This document shows, in pieces, positions 8,752 to 17,719 of a stretch of 64,000 nt of DNA. The notes beneath the pieces are model-generated. The model had not been told where the DNA came from, searched no databases, and worked only from the letters and a program-made list of their open reading frames with translations. The stretch is taken from the NCBI GenBank assembly GCA_029551925.1, contig JAKPEO010000124.1, positions 1 to 64,000 of the forward strand. Direction: 5' to 3'. Numbering within the stretch: position 1 is the first letter of the stretch; each line of letters starts with the position of its first letter. The DNA is from a bacterium. Lineage in GTDB: Bacteria > JAGOBX01. Made by a program: the position numbers and the translations under genes.

Positions 8752-10629
8752 TTATTGTTGCTCCTTTATTATTTTATTCTTCCCGGTTTTTTTGGCATTA
8801 TATAATAAATCGTCAGCAAGAGTCAAAATATTTTCTACTGTCATATTTTCTTTAAATTCCGCTAATCCGCCGCTCAATGTAGTGCCCACTTTTTTATCAT
8901 CAACTAAAATAAAACATTCTTCTTCTATATTTTTGCGGATTCTTTCTGAAATAATATAAGCGCCTTCAATATTTATCTCATTAAAAAGCACGATAAATTC
9001 TTCTCCGCCAAATCTTCCGATTATATCTGTATCGCGGATAGACTGCTTGACAATATCCGCAAATTTCTGCAAAATTTTATCTCCGTTTATATGTCCGTAA
9101 GTATCATTAAATTTTTTGAAATTATCCAAATCAACAAGCAAAATAGAAAAAGAATGCTTATATCTTTCAAATTTTTTTATTTCAGCGTTTAATAAATTAA
9201 AAAAATGTCGGCGATTGAATACTTGAGTTAAAGAATCGTAAATCGCTAATTCTTCCATTTTTTGAAAGAGCAGACAGTTTTCTAATGAATTTGAAATATG
9301 TTCTATCAAACGCGTAGCATATTCGACAAATAAAATATCAAATTCGCCGGATAATTTGTTATTCATATTCAATACGCCTATAACTTTATTATGAATTACT
9401 AATGGATAAATCAAACTCGATTTTTTCTTATATTTTGCGCGCGCTATCTCGCTGTTGTAAAATTCAGATTTTTTATAATCTTCGATTAACACCGGCTTTT
9501 TTGTTTCTATTGCTTTCAACATCGGTGATTTTTTTAATTCTGATAATTTGATAATTGACGGTATCTCATTATGGTTGTGCGATAAAATTTTTAATTCATT
9601 ACCGTCAAGAAGAAATAAAGAAAACAATTCAAAATCTAAAATATCTGTCAGGTATTGTTTTATTAAAATTGCGCGGTCCGCAAGTTCTAATGTCTGATTT
9701 AATTGCGAAATAAATAATGTTTCTTTTGACAGATTTTTTCGTAAAATATCCTGCTTCTCGATTTTTTGCAGTAACGAATTTGTATAGACCTTCATCTCGT
9801 CAACAATATTCTTCATACGCAGCAGCGCTTTAATTTTTGAAATCAATATTTTATTATTAAACGGTTTGGGCAAATAATCGTCTGCGCATATATCTATGCC
9901 TTTTTTTATATCATCTGCGGTATTTTTTGCGCTGAACATTAATATTGGAATATCAAAATAACGCTCGTCCGCTTTCAAACGTTTACCAAAACTATAACCG
10001 TCTTCGCCGGGCAGCATAACATCTAATATTATTAAATCAGGTCTTGTCTTCTTTAAAATTTTTTCAGCAGCCGCAACATCTTCCGCTATAAACACATTAA
10101 AATTCAAATCCTGCAAAATAATCGAAACCAGCATTCGCACATCTTCTTCATCGTCAATTACAAGTATATTATAATTTTTATTTAGTTCATCAGTATATGG
10201 TATTTTATACACTCCGACGACATTCAAAGGTATTCGCTTTATGATTTTTTTTTCTGTTAGCGAATCTATAATTTCATTCAATTTGCTTAATGCAAATGGT
10301 TTTTCAAATAAATCATAAGCGCCTAATCTGATGCATTCTATAGCGCTTTTTATCGTAAGATTGCCGGATACCATAATTACTTGACTATCTAATTTCAATT
10401 CGAATTTTATATATTGCAATAATTTCATACCGTCCACTACTCCGGCAAGTTGTAGGTCAATTATAAATAAGTCATAATAATTTTCGGAAATCAATTGAAT
10501 TGCCTCTTCTGCTCTATCAACAATCGTTACTGTGCATTTATTTTTTTTTAAATAGTTTTTTATTAATTCTGATAAATATATATCATCTTCGACAATAAGA
10601 ACATTTATATAAAATTTGCTATCTTCCAT
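8752..10629 (-). CDS. Diguanylate cyclase with two receivers and a GAF domain (REC-REC-GAF-GGDEF)
   Basis: A 625-residue cytoplasmic signalling protein that should make c-di-GMP from two GTP. Receiver 1 (about 8-125) has VLIVEDD, phosphoacceptor FIIDLQ and FEKPF. Receiver 2 (about 152-270) has VIDDEED, ILDVMLPGEDG and LPKPF. A GAF-like region follows (about 325-455). The GGDEF domain (about 460-625) carries DSLTQVFNRR and an intact GGEEF near residue 539. RDTD sits five residues before GGEEF, which matches the RxxD product-inhibition site, so feedback control is likely. It heads the run ending with the MASE3 kinase, a possible phosphodonor. The PilZ protein at 52845 is a candidate c-di-GMP receptor. 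Confidence 0.92.
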   Translation of the reverse strand: MEDSKFYINVLIVEDDIYLSELIKNYLKKNKCTVTIVDRAEEAIQLISENYYDLFIIDLQLAGVVDGMKLLQYIKFELKLDSQVIMVSGNLTIKSAIECIRLGAYDLFEKPFALSKLNEIIDSLTEKKIIKRIPLNVVGVYKIPYTDELNKNYNILVIDDEEDVRMLVSIILQDLNFNVFIAEDVAAAEKILKKTRPDLIILDVMLPGEDGYSFGKRLKADERYFDIPILMFSAKNTADDIKKGIDICADDYLPKPFNNKILISKIKALLRMKNIVDEMKVYTNSLLQKIEKQDILRKNLSKETLFISQLNQTLELADRAILIKQYLTDILDFELFSLFLLDGNELKILSHNHNEIPSIIKLSELKKSPMLKAIETKKPVLIEDYKKSEFYNSEIARAKYKKKSSLIYPLVIHNKVIGVLNMNNKLSGEFDILFVEYATRLIEHISNSLENCLLFQKMEELAIYDSLTQVFNRRHFFNLLNAEIKKFERYKHSFSILLVDLDNFKKFNDTYGHINGDKILQKFADIVKQSIRDTDIIGRFGGEEFIVLFNEINIEGAYIISERIRKNIEEECFILVDDKKVGTTLSGGLAEFKENMTVENILTLADDLLYNAKKTGKNKIIKEQQ

Positions 10630-10684
10630 AAAAATAATCCTAATATTTTTTTCAATTTATGATTTATTTTGTTGTTATAATAAA

Positions 10685-10807
10685 TCATTTTATTTTTTTA
10701 TTTTCTGCGGCTGTCAGTGTAATATATATTTTTTTCTCATTGTTTCCGCGAATTTTAATTAGTTTTTGCCAAACGCTAAAACGCTTTATATTTTTATTTT
10801 TCTGCAT
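10685..10807 (-). CDS. Possible small protein of 40 residues
   Basis: The frame starting with ATG at 10807 encodes MQKNKNIKRFSVWQKL, then IKIRGNNEKKIYITLTAAEN and KKIK. It is lysine-rich, and its codon use (GCG, CGC) resembles the genes around it. There is no strong ribosome binding site and I know no family. A perfect inverted repeat overlaps its 3' end. It may be spurious. Confidence 0.25.
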   Translation of the reverse strand: MQKNKNIKRFSVWQKLIKIRGNNEKKIYITLTAAENKKIK

Positions 10808-10995
10808 TTTTCTTAACTTATTAAAAATATATTTATAAAAAAATAAAAAACAACTGAAAAAAACAAAAGAATGCAATCTATCGTGCAGTCAAAAAATTTC
10901 AAATATTTTTAACAAACAAAAAATGACTATAAATAAAAGTAATTTTTCCATTTTATTTTTTTCAATTAAAATATAATATAAAGAATAATATTTTT

Positions 10996-11003
10996 AAGGT
11001 GGT
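10996..11003 (+). promoter_or_regulatory. Ribosome binding site of the MFS gene
   Basis: AAGGTGGT ends 9 bases before the ATG at 11013 and fixes that start. A TATAAT at 10972-10977 upstream is a plausible -10 element; no clear -35 is visible. Confidence 0.6.
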
Positions 11004-11012
11004 AAACAAAAT

Positions 11013-12245
11013 ATGCATAATATTGAAAATAGTATATTGACCCGCAATAATGCAATGAAAATAATTATATTTTTCGGACTAATTAGTTTATGTGGGGATA
11101 TTATTTACGAAGGTGCGCGAAGCGTTAATGGTCCATATTTAAAATTACTTAGCGCAAATGCCGCACTTGTCGGATTAATAGCAGGATTAAGCGAATTTTT
11201 CGGATATTTTATAAGAATGGCAACCGGCTATTTTGCAGACAAAAAAAATATGCATTGGACTTTTACTATTATTGGATACGGGCTTTTGGTTTCTGTGCCG
11301 CTTATGGCGTTTGCCGGCATTTGGCAAATTGCGGCATTGTTTATTGTCGCAGAGCGGCTTGGTAAAGCAGTTCGCAGTCCGGCAAAAGACACTATTGTTT
11401 CATTATCCGCTAAAAAAATAGGGACCGGCTTTGGTTTTGGAATACTTGAAGCATTAGACCAACTGGGCGCTCTTGCTGGTCCACTAATATTTACAGGACT
11501 TTTCTTTTTTTTGAAGGACGGAGAAAAAACAATTTCAGATTATCAAAAAGGATATTCGTTTTTTTGGATTTTCTTTGTTTTACTAATGATTTTTGTATTT
11601 ACCGCTTATTCTAAATTTTCTAAAAAAGCAGATTTTTATGAAGAAAAAAAAATAGATACAAGTGAAGAACTACCTAAAATATTTTGGTTATACACTTTAT
11701 TTATTTTTATAACTACAATGGGTTTTGTAAATTTTATTTTGTATGCTTACCACTTCAAAAAAACAGGCGCGCTCAATGATTATCAAATACCGCTATTTTA
11801 TTCTATTGCAATGATAATTGACGGCGCGGCGGCAGTGGTAATAGGAAAAATATACGATATTTTAAAAGCAAAATTAAAAAATGAATTTGCCGGCATCTTG
11901 ACTTTGATTATTCTACCGATATTTAGTATGATTATTCCGTTTTTCGGATTTTCCAATAATTTTTTATTTATTATGATTTCAGTTTGTGTGTGGGGAATAG
12001 TAATGGCCGGGCACGAGACAATAATGAAATCTGCAATTGCCGATATGACCACTTTAAAAAAACGCGGCACTGGCTACGGTATATTCAATGCTGTTTATGG
12101 AATATCTATGCTTATTGGAGCAACAGGCGCGGGCTATCTTTACGAAAAAAATTTGAAGTTTGTTATTATTGCGAGCGTTTTATGCGAATTGTTAAGTCTA
12201 ATAGTATTATATAAAATTTATCGCGAAGTAAAAATAAAAAAATAA
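11013..12245 (+). CDS. MFS transporter
   Basis: A 410-residue inner-membrane protein with about 12 hydrophobic helices. It belongs to the major facilitator superfamily. The conserved loop between helices 2 and 3 reads GYFADKKN, and the segment AERLGKAVRSPAKDT is typical of a little-studied bacterial MFS subgroup (also ISLCGDIIYEGARSVNGPYL near the N-terminus). The substrate cannot be read from the sequence; drug or metabolite efflux is possible. It is a single-gene unit on the plus strand, with convergent hairpins after its stop. Confidence 0.85.
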   Translation: MHNIENSILTRNNAMKIIIFFGLISLCGDIIYEGARSVNGPYLKLLSANAALVGLIAGLSEFFGYFIRMATGYFADKKNMHWTFTIIGYGLLVSVPLMAFAGIWQIAALFIVAERLGKAVRSPAKDTIVSLSAKKIGTGFGFGILEALDQLGALAGPLIFTGLFFFLKDGEKTISDYQKGYSFFWIFFVLLMIFVFTAYSKFSKKADFYEEKKIDTSEELPKIFWLYTLFIFITTMGFVNFILYAYHFKKTGALNDYQIPLFYSIAMIIDGAAAVVIGKIYDILKAKLKNEFAGILTLIILPIFSMIIPFFGFSNNFLFIMISVCVWGIVMAGHETIMKSAIADMTTLKKRGTGYGIFNAVYGISMLIGATGAGYLYEKNLKFVIIASVLCELLSLIVLYKIYREVKIKK

Positions 12246-12266
12246 TTTTTTTCATACGCATTCTGT

Positions 12267-12328
12267 TCCTTTGCGGCAAAGGATAAAAACACAAACAATA
12301 CCGCATAAATTAATGCTGTATTGTTTGT
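12267..12328. terminator. Two hairpins between convergent genes
   Basis: Hairpin A is TCCTTTG (12267-12273) with CAAAGGA (12277-12283) around a CGG loop. Hairpin B is ACAAACAATAC (12291-12301) with GTATTGTTTGT (12318-12328), extended inside by GCA/TGC. They lie between the 3' ends of the MFS gene (plus) and the TPR gene (minus), so they probably act as terminators in both directions. Neither has a long T-run directly after it. Confidence 0.55.
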
Positions 12329-12343
12329 CTACAAATAATTGAG

Positions 12344-13321
12344 TTATTTGAAAAGTTGTTCGATTATTTTTGCTACAATAGGATTCTGTTTTTCCACAGA
12401 ATTGAATGTCCTCAAAAATTTCACAGCTTGCAAATATTGGTCTGATTTCACTAAAATCTGTAATTTTAATATTTTGTTTAATAAATTTTCAGGATTTAGA
12501 TTTAACGCGGCATCTATATATTTTTCCGCTTTCGCTAAATCAGCCAACTGATATAACAATGCGGCAATATTATATTTAATCACATCGCTATCATTTGTTA
12601 AATCGTTTATTTCTTCATAATATTTCAGCGCTTCAGAAAAATTATTTTCTAAAACTGCTGAATTTGCTAAATTAGTCAGTTGCTCAATTTTTTCAATTTT
12701 AATTTTTTCAGATTTTTCATTTAAATTATTTTGCAATTCTGTAATTTTTTCTTTTTTTTCTTTTTCTAATAAACTTAATGACATTTTTAATTTTTCGTTT
12801 TCTTCAAGCAATTCATATTTGTCCTTAATAGCGCTGTTAACCTCAATAGTTTTAAGTCTTAAAATTTCCTGATTGTTTTGCAAATCCTTTTTTAATTTTA
12901 AATTTTCATTATTTAATTTTAAATTTTCTGCTTCTATAATTTTGTATCTTTCTAATAATTGCAGATTTTCATTTGTTTTATTTTCTAATATTTTAAGCGA
13001 ATTATTTAATCTCTGTTCTAAATTGCGCTGCTGCGTATTTTCATTTTCTAATTTTTTTATTTGATGCGATTGTTCTGCTACTAAATTTGTCAATGTCTGC
13101 AACTGCTTTTCATAATTGTTTATTGTCGCTAATGCTCTATCTAATTCTAATTTTGTCGATTTGAAGACTTTGTTCAGTTCATCATATTTTTCCATTAGTT
13201 CTATTAATCGCGCATCAGTATCAGCTGCTAATGACTGTTTTGCTTCATCAGCGTAAACATCAGCGGTTCCGAAAAATAGCAATCCAAAATACGCAAAAAA
13301 AATCAAATAATATTTCTTCAT
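12344..13321 (-). CDS. Exported coiled-coil/TPR protein
   Basis: A 325-residue protein with a signal peptide (YYLIFFAYFGLLFFG then TADVYADEA). A long Glu/Lys/Asn/Leu-rich coiled coil covers about residues 35-215, followed by TPR-type helices (ALKYYEEINDL, AKYIDAALNLNPENL). It is probably a periplasmic or membrane-associated scaffold. The ATG lies 7 bases after the stop of the TPR kinase gene, so the two are one operon and may work together, for example with this protein contacting the kinase's outer TPR part. That link is inferred. Confidence 0.65.
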   Translation of the reverse strand: MKKYYLIFFAYFGLLFFGTADVYADEAKQSLAADTDARLIELMEKYDELNKVFKSTKLELDRALATINNYEKQLQTLTNLVAEQSHQIKKLENENTQQRNLEQRLNNSLKILENKTNENLQLLERYKIIEAENLKLNNENLKLKKDLQNNQEILRLKTIEVNSAIKDKYELLEENEKLKMSLSLLEKEKKEKITELQNNLNEKSEKIKIEKIEQLTNLANSAVLENNFSEALKYYEEINDLTNDSDVIKYNIAALLYQLADLAKAEKYIDAALNLNPENLLNKILKLQILVKSDQYLQAVKFLRTFNSVEKQNPIVAKIIEQLFK

Positions 13322-13328
13322 GAAATCT

Positions 13329-16300
13329 CTAAATTTTCTTTAAATCTTCAATAATTTCAGCTGCGTTAGAATATCTATTATTTTTATCTTTTTCTAAGCA
13401 TTTATTAATTATCAATTCAAATTGTTCCGGCGCTGTCGCAACAATCGAGCGAATATTCGGCGGTTTAGCGCTCAAATGTTTATAAATCAGCGCATTAATA
13501 TTTTTAGAATCAAACGGCGGCGCTGCTGCAATCATTTCAAACAATACGCAGCCGAACGCATAAATATCAGTGCGATTATCAATATCTTCGCCGCGTATCT
13601 GTTCAGGAGACATATATTGAGCAGTGCCCATAGCAATACCTTCCTGCGTCATTGACACGTTTTCATTTGCCTGTTTAGCCAAACCAAAATCCATGATTTT
13701 TATATTATTGTCAATTGTAATCATAATATTGTCAGGTTTAATATCGCGATGAATAATATTATGTCTGTGCGCAAAATCGAGCGCGGCACAAATTTGCAGC
13801 GCAATGTTTTTGACATAATGTTCGTCAAATACATATTTTTCGTTTTTAATAATTTCAGTCAATGTTTTACCTTCAACATATTCCATTGAAATATACATTT
13901 CATCTTCGCTGTCTCCAACATCAAACACATTTACGATATTATGATGATTCAATTTTGCAACTGCGCGCGCTTCAATGAATAATCTTTTCGCTTGCTCTGA
14001 ATGTATATCTGTATTTGCTGGCAGTTGTTTTAACGCTACAATTCTATCTAATTTTTTATCGCGAGCTTTATATACAATCCCCATTCCACCACGACCTAAT
14101 TCCTGAATTATTTCATAACGTTCTAATGTAGATTTTTTTAATTCGCGCGGCATAGCATAGCCATACTGCAAAGTTATCAAGTCATTACGCGATGATTTGA
14201 CATCTTCTAATAAAAATAATTGTTTTTGCACATCTTCAAAATTATCATCTATCACTGCTATTTCTTCAAACAGCGCTTTTGCTTTTGGTTTTTCATCGTG
14301 CGCTATATACAATTTCGCCACACAATATTTCAAAATTAATTCTTCGCGCTGATTGCCAGTGTTCTTCATTAAAATATTCGCTAAATACTGCAATCCTAAT
14401 CCTGTTTGTTTAGAAACTACAAATATCTCTGTGATTAATTCTAAACTGCGTTTCCATAAAATTTTATCGTTAGATAATTTTATTATCTTTTTCAATTCAT
14501 CAATTGCCAATTTATAAAAACCAGTATCATAATACGCTTTTGCCAAATCATACAAAATCTCTAATTTCTTCGCTTCAGTTGTCATACTATCATTTAGTAA
14601 TTCCTGAAATTTCATAATATGCGAATTTTTAACTATTGATTCTAAATATTCTATTTTTGACTGAGCGTATTCGTTATTTTCTTGGATTTTCAAAATTTTT
14701 TCAAACTGCTCTTTTGCTTCACGCATCATATTGCAATTCAAATATAAATTTGCTGATTGCTTTAATATCTCAATATTTTCGGGTTCGAATTTTAATATAT
14801 TTTCATAAATTTTTAACGCTTCGGTTTCTCTTCCTGTTTCTTTATAAATCGTAGCAAGCGCTATTTTTTCTTGTATCAGCGCAGCATCTTTATGCTCTGA
14901 AATAAGACGATTATAATATTCTTCCATCTTCGCGCTGTTGCCTGCTGTTCCGTATAATTCAATATATGTTTTATACAGCGCTATTTTATCGTCATAATAA
15001 TCGAATATCATATCTAATCGTTCAATTGCAAAATTTAATTCCTGCGTCTCTAAACTAACTAATCTATTTAACAACGGCAGTAATTCGCTATATTTTTTTT
15101 GCATTATTAAGACATTTATATAACTTTTTATATATTCTATATTTTCAGGATTATCAGCGATAATTTTTTTATAGACATTCGCTAATTTTTCTAAATCATT
15201 AGATTGTTTTAATAATTCTATTAAGCGCACAAGTTTTAATCTATCATTATTCAAATTATTATTTTCAAACAATAAATATAAATAACGCTGCTCTTCTGAT
15301 TTAAAATTTAGTTCTTTTGATATTATCGCTAAAATTCTGTATATTTTCTCATCTGCTTGTATCTCTTCCTTTTTTTTAAATATTCTATAAGCATCGCTAT
15401 ACGCTTTTAGATTAAGATATAATCTTCCTAATTTTATCAAAATTGTATAATTGTCGTTTTCTAATTCCAACATTCTGTTATATATGCCAACTAATTTTTT
15501 GTAATCTATAATTATTGAATTATAAATAGTTTCAAACACTTCGAGTATCAGCATTTTTTCGATTTTCGTCTGACATTTTTGCAGTATTAATTCTAATTTT
15601 GTCTCAATAACACTTAGATATTTTTTGTCATATCTCAATAATTCCAAATAAATATCAGCGGATTTTTTATAATTTTTTAGGATCGTCGATAAATCGCCGA
15701 TTTTCATATAAATATCCAATCTATCAGGCGCGATACGCAAAGCATTTTCTAATTGTCTAATGGCTAAACCAATGCTGCCAGTGCGTTGAAATAATTCTGC
15801 TAATTTTAGATAATAAAGCAATATTTGATCGCGCGTAAGAGAATCCGTATTTATTTTTAATAGTGTTTTTATTGCTGAATCAGTTAATTTCAAAGAATTA
15901 TAAATATCTGCAAGTTCGAAATATTGTGCTGCTTCGTCCCACCCGATTGATAATAAATACTCATAAAAACTCACTACAAGCGCTGGATTATCTTTATTTT
16001 TCTGGCAAAATCCAAAAATTTTAGTTTTATGACTTTCTTGAAGTTTTTTTATCAACTCGTCGATTTTTTTAAATTGTCTAAATAAATTCAAAAATTTAAT
16101 TATTAAATTATGTCCGCGTATTTTCTTATCTAAAAATTGTTTGTCAATAGCAAAATTTTCGTCTATGGTATTTTGTTCGACAAATTTCAGTTTTTTGTTT
16201 TTTTTGCTAATATTTAGTCTAACAGAAATCAGCCAAATAAAAAATATCAACAAAATAAAAATACCGGCTGCAATAAAATAAAATCTGTATTTTTCTAAAT

Positions 16301-16913
16301 ATAAATTTAATGTCTGCCAAGTGATATTTTTAAAGTCCGGCGTAGTTTCTTTAATTTTTTCGATTGTCTCTATTGCCTTGTCAAACTCACGGTTTTCAGC
16401 GAATCTGCTTGCTTTTATAAATTCAATTTTGCTGATTTCATTTTCAAGCAATTTAATCTGATTGTCAATGTAAATTTTATCTGCAAAATTATTTATATTT
16501 TTTTGATAAAAATCTATTAATTTCAAAAATTGATCTTTATTTTTTACTGTTACGACAAATGCCGATGATAATAATTCTGACAATTTTTCAAATACTGGCG
16601 CATTATCAGTATCCGAACATTCTAACGCGCTAACAAACATATCAAAAGATTTAAAATAAATTTCTGTTTTATTATCAAACGCTATATTACCGGCATTGCG
16701 ATAAGACAGTCCGGCATTAAAAAACGCTTTGAATTTATCCTCATCTTTTGTGGATAATTTCGCTAATTTTTCAAATAATTCTGCAGCTTCATAATATCTG
16801 CCATTTTTATATAAATTTCGCGCGCGGCTAAAGTTATTGATAAATTGCTGATTTGCGAAAATTTGCAAATTGTAACACAACAACAATAAAATACAAAAAA
16901 ATATTCTTTTCAT
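13329..16913 (-). CDS. Transmembrane TPR protein with C-terminal Ser/Thr protein kinase
   Basis: A 1194-residue protein. It has a signal peptide (KRIFFCILLLLCYNLQIFA), then TPR-like helices (NLYKNGRYYEAAELFEKLA), one strong transmembrane helix near 213-234, and about 650 residues of TPR repeats. A complete Hanks-type kinase domain starts near 930. The kinase has the Gly loop ELGRGGMGIVY, VALKQ lysine, HRDIKPDN (about 1053), DFG in KIMDFGLA (about 1074), SPEQ and DIYAFGCVLFE, so it should be active. Topology would put the N-terminal TPRs in the periplasm and the long TPR rod plus kinase in the cytoplasm. PASTA repeats are absent. It overlaps rsmA by ATGA and is followed by an exported TPR protein. 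Targets are unknown. Confidence 0.9.
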   Translation of the reverse strand: MKRIFFCILLLLCYNLQIFANQQFINNFSRARNLYKNGRYYEAAELFEKLAKLSTKDEDKFKAFFNAGLSYRNAGNIAFDNKTEIYFKSFDMFVSALECSDTDNAPVFEKLSELLSSAFVVTVKNKDQFLKLIDFYQKNINNFADKIYIDNQIKLLENEISKIEFIKASRFAENREFDKAIETIEKIKETTPDFKNITWQTLNLYLEKYRFYFIAAGIFILLIFFIWLISVRLNISKKNKKLKFVEQNTIDENFAIDKQFLDKKIRGHNLIIKFLNLFRQFKKIDELIKKLQESHKTKIFGFCQKNKDNPALVVSFYEYLLSIGWDEAAQYFELADIYNSLKLTDSAIKTLLKINTDSLTRDQILLYYLKLAELFQRTGSIGLAIRQLENALRIAPDRLDIYMKIGDLSTILKNYKKSADIYLELLRYDKKYLSVIETKLELILQKCQTKIEKMLILEVFETIYNSIIIDYKKLVGIYNRMLELENDNYTILIKLGRLYLNLKAYSDAYRIFKKKEEIQADEKIYRILAIISKELNFKSEEQRYLYLLFENNNLNNDRLKLVRLIELLKQSNDLEKLANVYKKIIADNPENIEYIKSYINVLIMQKKYSELLPLLNRLVSLETQELNFAIERLDMIFDYYDDKIALYKTYIELYGTAGNSAKMEEYYNRLISEHKDAALIQEKIALATIYKETGRETEALKIYENILKFEPENIEILKQSANLYLNCNMMREAKEQFEKILKIQENNEYAQSKIEYLESIVKNSHIMKFQELLNDSMTTEAKKLEILYDLAKAYYDTGFYKLAIDELKKIIKLSNDKILWKRSLELITEIFVVSKQTGLGLQYLANILMKNTGNQREELILKYCVAKLYIAHDEKPKAKALFEEIAVIDDNFEDVQKQLFLLEDVKSSRNDLITLQYGYAMPRELKKSTLERYEIIQELGRGGMGIVYKARDKKLDRIVALKQLPANTDIHSEQAKRLFIEARAVAKLNHHNIVNVFDVGDSEDEMYISMEYVEGKTLTEIIKNEKYVFDEHYVKNIALQICAALDFAHRHNIIHRDIKPDNIMITIDNNIKIMDFGLAKQANENVSMTQEGIAMGTAQYMSPEQIRGEDIDNRTDIYAFGCVLFEMIAAAPPFDSKNINALIYKHLSAKPPNIRSIVATAPEQFELIINKCLEKDKNNRYSNAAEIIEDLKKI

Positions 16914-17716
16914 TTTTTTGCGAGTTGATAAAACAACTTTAAAAATTCATCTAACTGCAATTGTTCAGCCCGCGCATTTTCAGATATATTCATATTGTTT
17001 AATATAGGAATTAATCTTGATTTGTCAATTGAAAAATTATTGATTAATGAATTAACTAATGTTTTTCTTTTATTTGCAAATGCGCAGTGAATAAAATGAT
17101 TAAATACCTCGCGATCTTCGGATTTTATTAGCGGGTCAGAATAACTTGTTAATTTTATTACGCTCGATATTACTTTTGGTTTCGGATTAAAGCAATTCGG
17201 CGAAATATCAAACATTTTTTTTATTTGAAAAAAACACTGCAAAAATACAGTAAAACCATTATAATTTTTAGTGGTGCATTTAGCGATTAATCGTTCAGCC
17301 ATTTCTTTTTGGACCATAAACACGCAAGACTTAATAAATTCCGATATTTCAACAATTTTATATAGTATCTGGGACGCGCAGCTATATGGAAGATTACTAA
17401 CAATAATTGTATTTTTTAATTTCAAATTTAGTTGAGAGTAATCAAAATTTACAGCGTCAGCATTAAATATTTTAATATGCGGCGATTGATAGATTTTATT
17501 ATTGGATAATTGGCTATACAAATTTTTATCCGCTTCAATCAAAATTAAATTATTTCCGAATCTCGTTAATTTTTCTGTCAACGCACCTTTTCCAGGACCT
17601 ATCTCAATTATTGTATTTTCTTTGGATAATTCGCCGCTTGCAATATTTATAATTTTATTGATGATATTATTGTCAATCAAAAAATTTTGACCGAAATATT
17701 TTTGGAAATTTAACAT
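16910..17716 (-). CDS. rsmA: 16S rRNA dimethyladenosine transferase
   Basis: Methylates two adjacent adenines (1518 and 1519 in E. coli numbering) near the 3' end of 16S rRNA, using SAM. The 268-residue protein has the family signature FGQNFLID at the N-terminus, the SAM loop IEIGPGKGALTEKL, the acidic IEADKNL, and the catalytic NLPYS. The C-terminal HCAFANKRKTL segment is typical. It begins 3 bases after the YdjM-like gene and its TGA overlaps the kinase ATG. Confidence 0.96.
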   Translation of the reverse strand: MLNFQKYFGQNFLIDNNIINKIINIASGELSKENTIIEIGPGKGALTEKLTRFGNNLILIEADKNLYSQLSNNKIYQSPHIKIFNADAVNFDYSQLNLKLKNTIIVSNLPYSCASQILYKIVEISEFIKSCVFMVQKEMAERLIAKCTTKNYNGFTVFLQCFFQIKKMFDISPNCFNPKPKVISSVIKLTSYSDPLIKSEDREVFNHFIHCAFANKRKTLVNSLINNFSIDKSRLIPILNNMNISENARAEQLQLDEFLKLFYQLAKK

Positions 17717-17719
17717 TTT

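Larger units (their letters stand above)
10630..11012. other. Divergent intergenic region
   Basis: It separates the GGDEF gene (minus) from the MFS gene (plus). It contains a 10-bp perfect inverted repeat (ATGATTTATT at 10659-10668 with AATAAATCAT at 10679-10688), a doubtful small frame at 10685-10807 on the minus strand, and a TATAAT at 10972-10977 placed to serve the MFS gene. The rest is low-complexity AT sequence. Confidence 0.5.
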
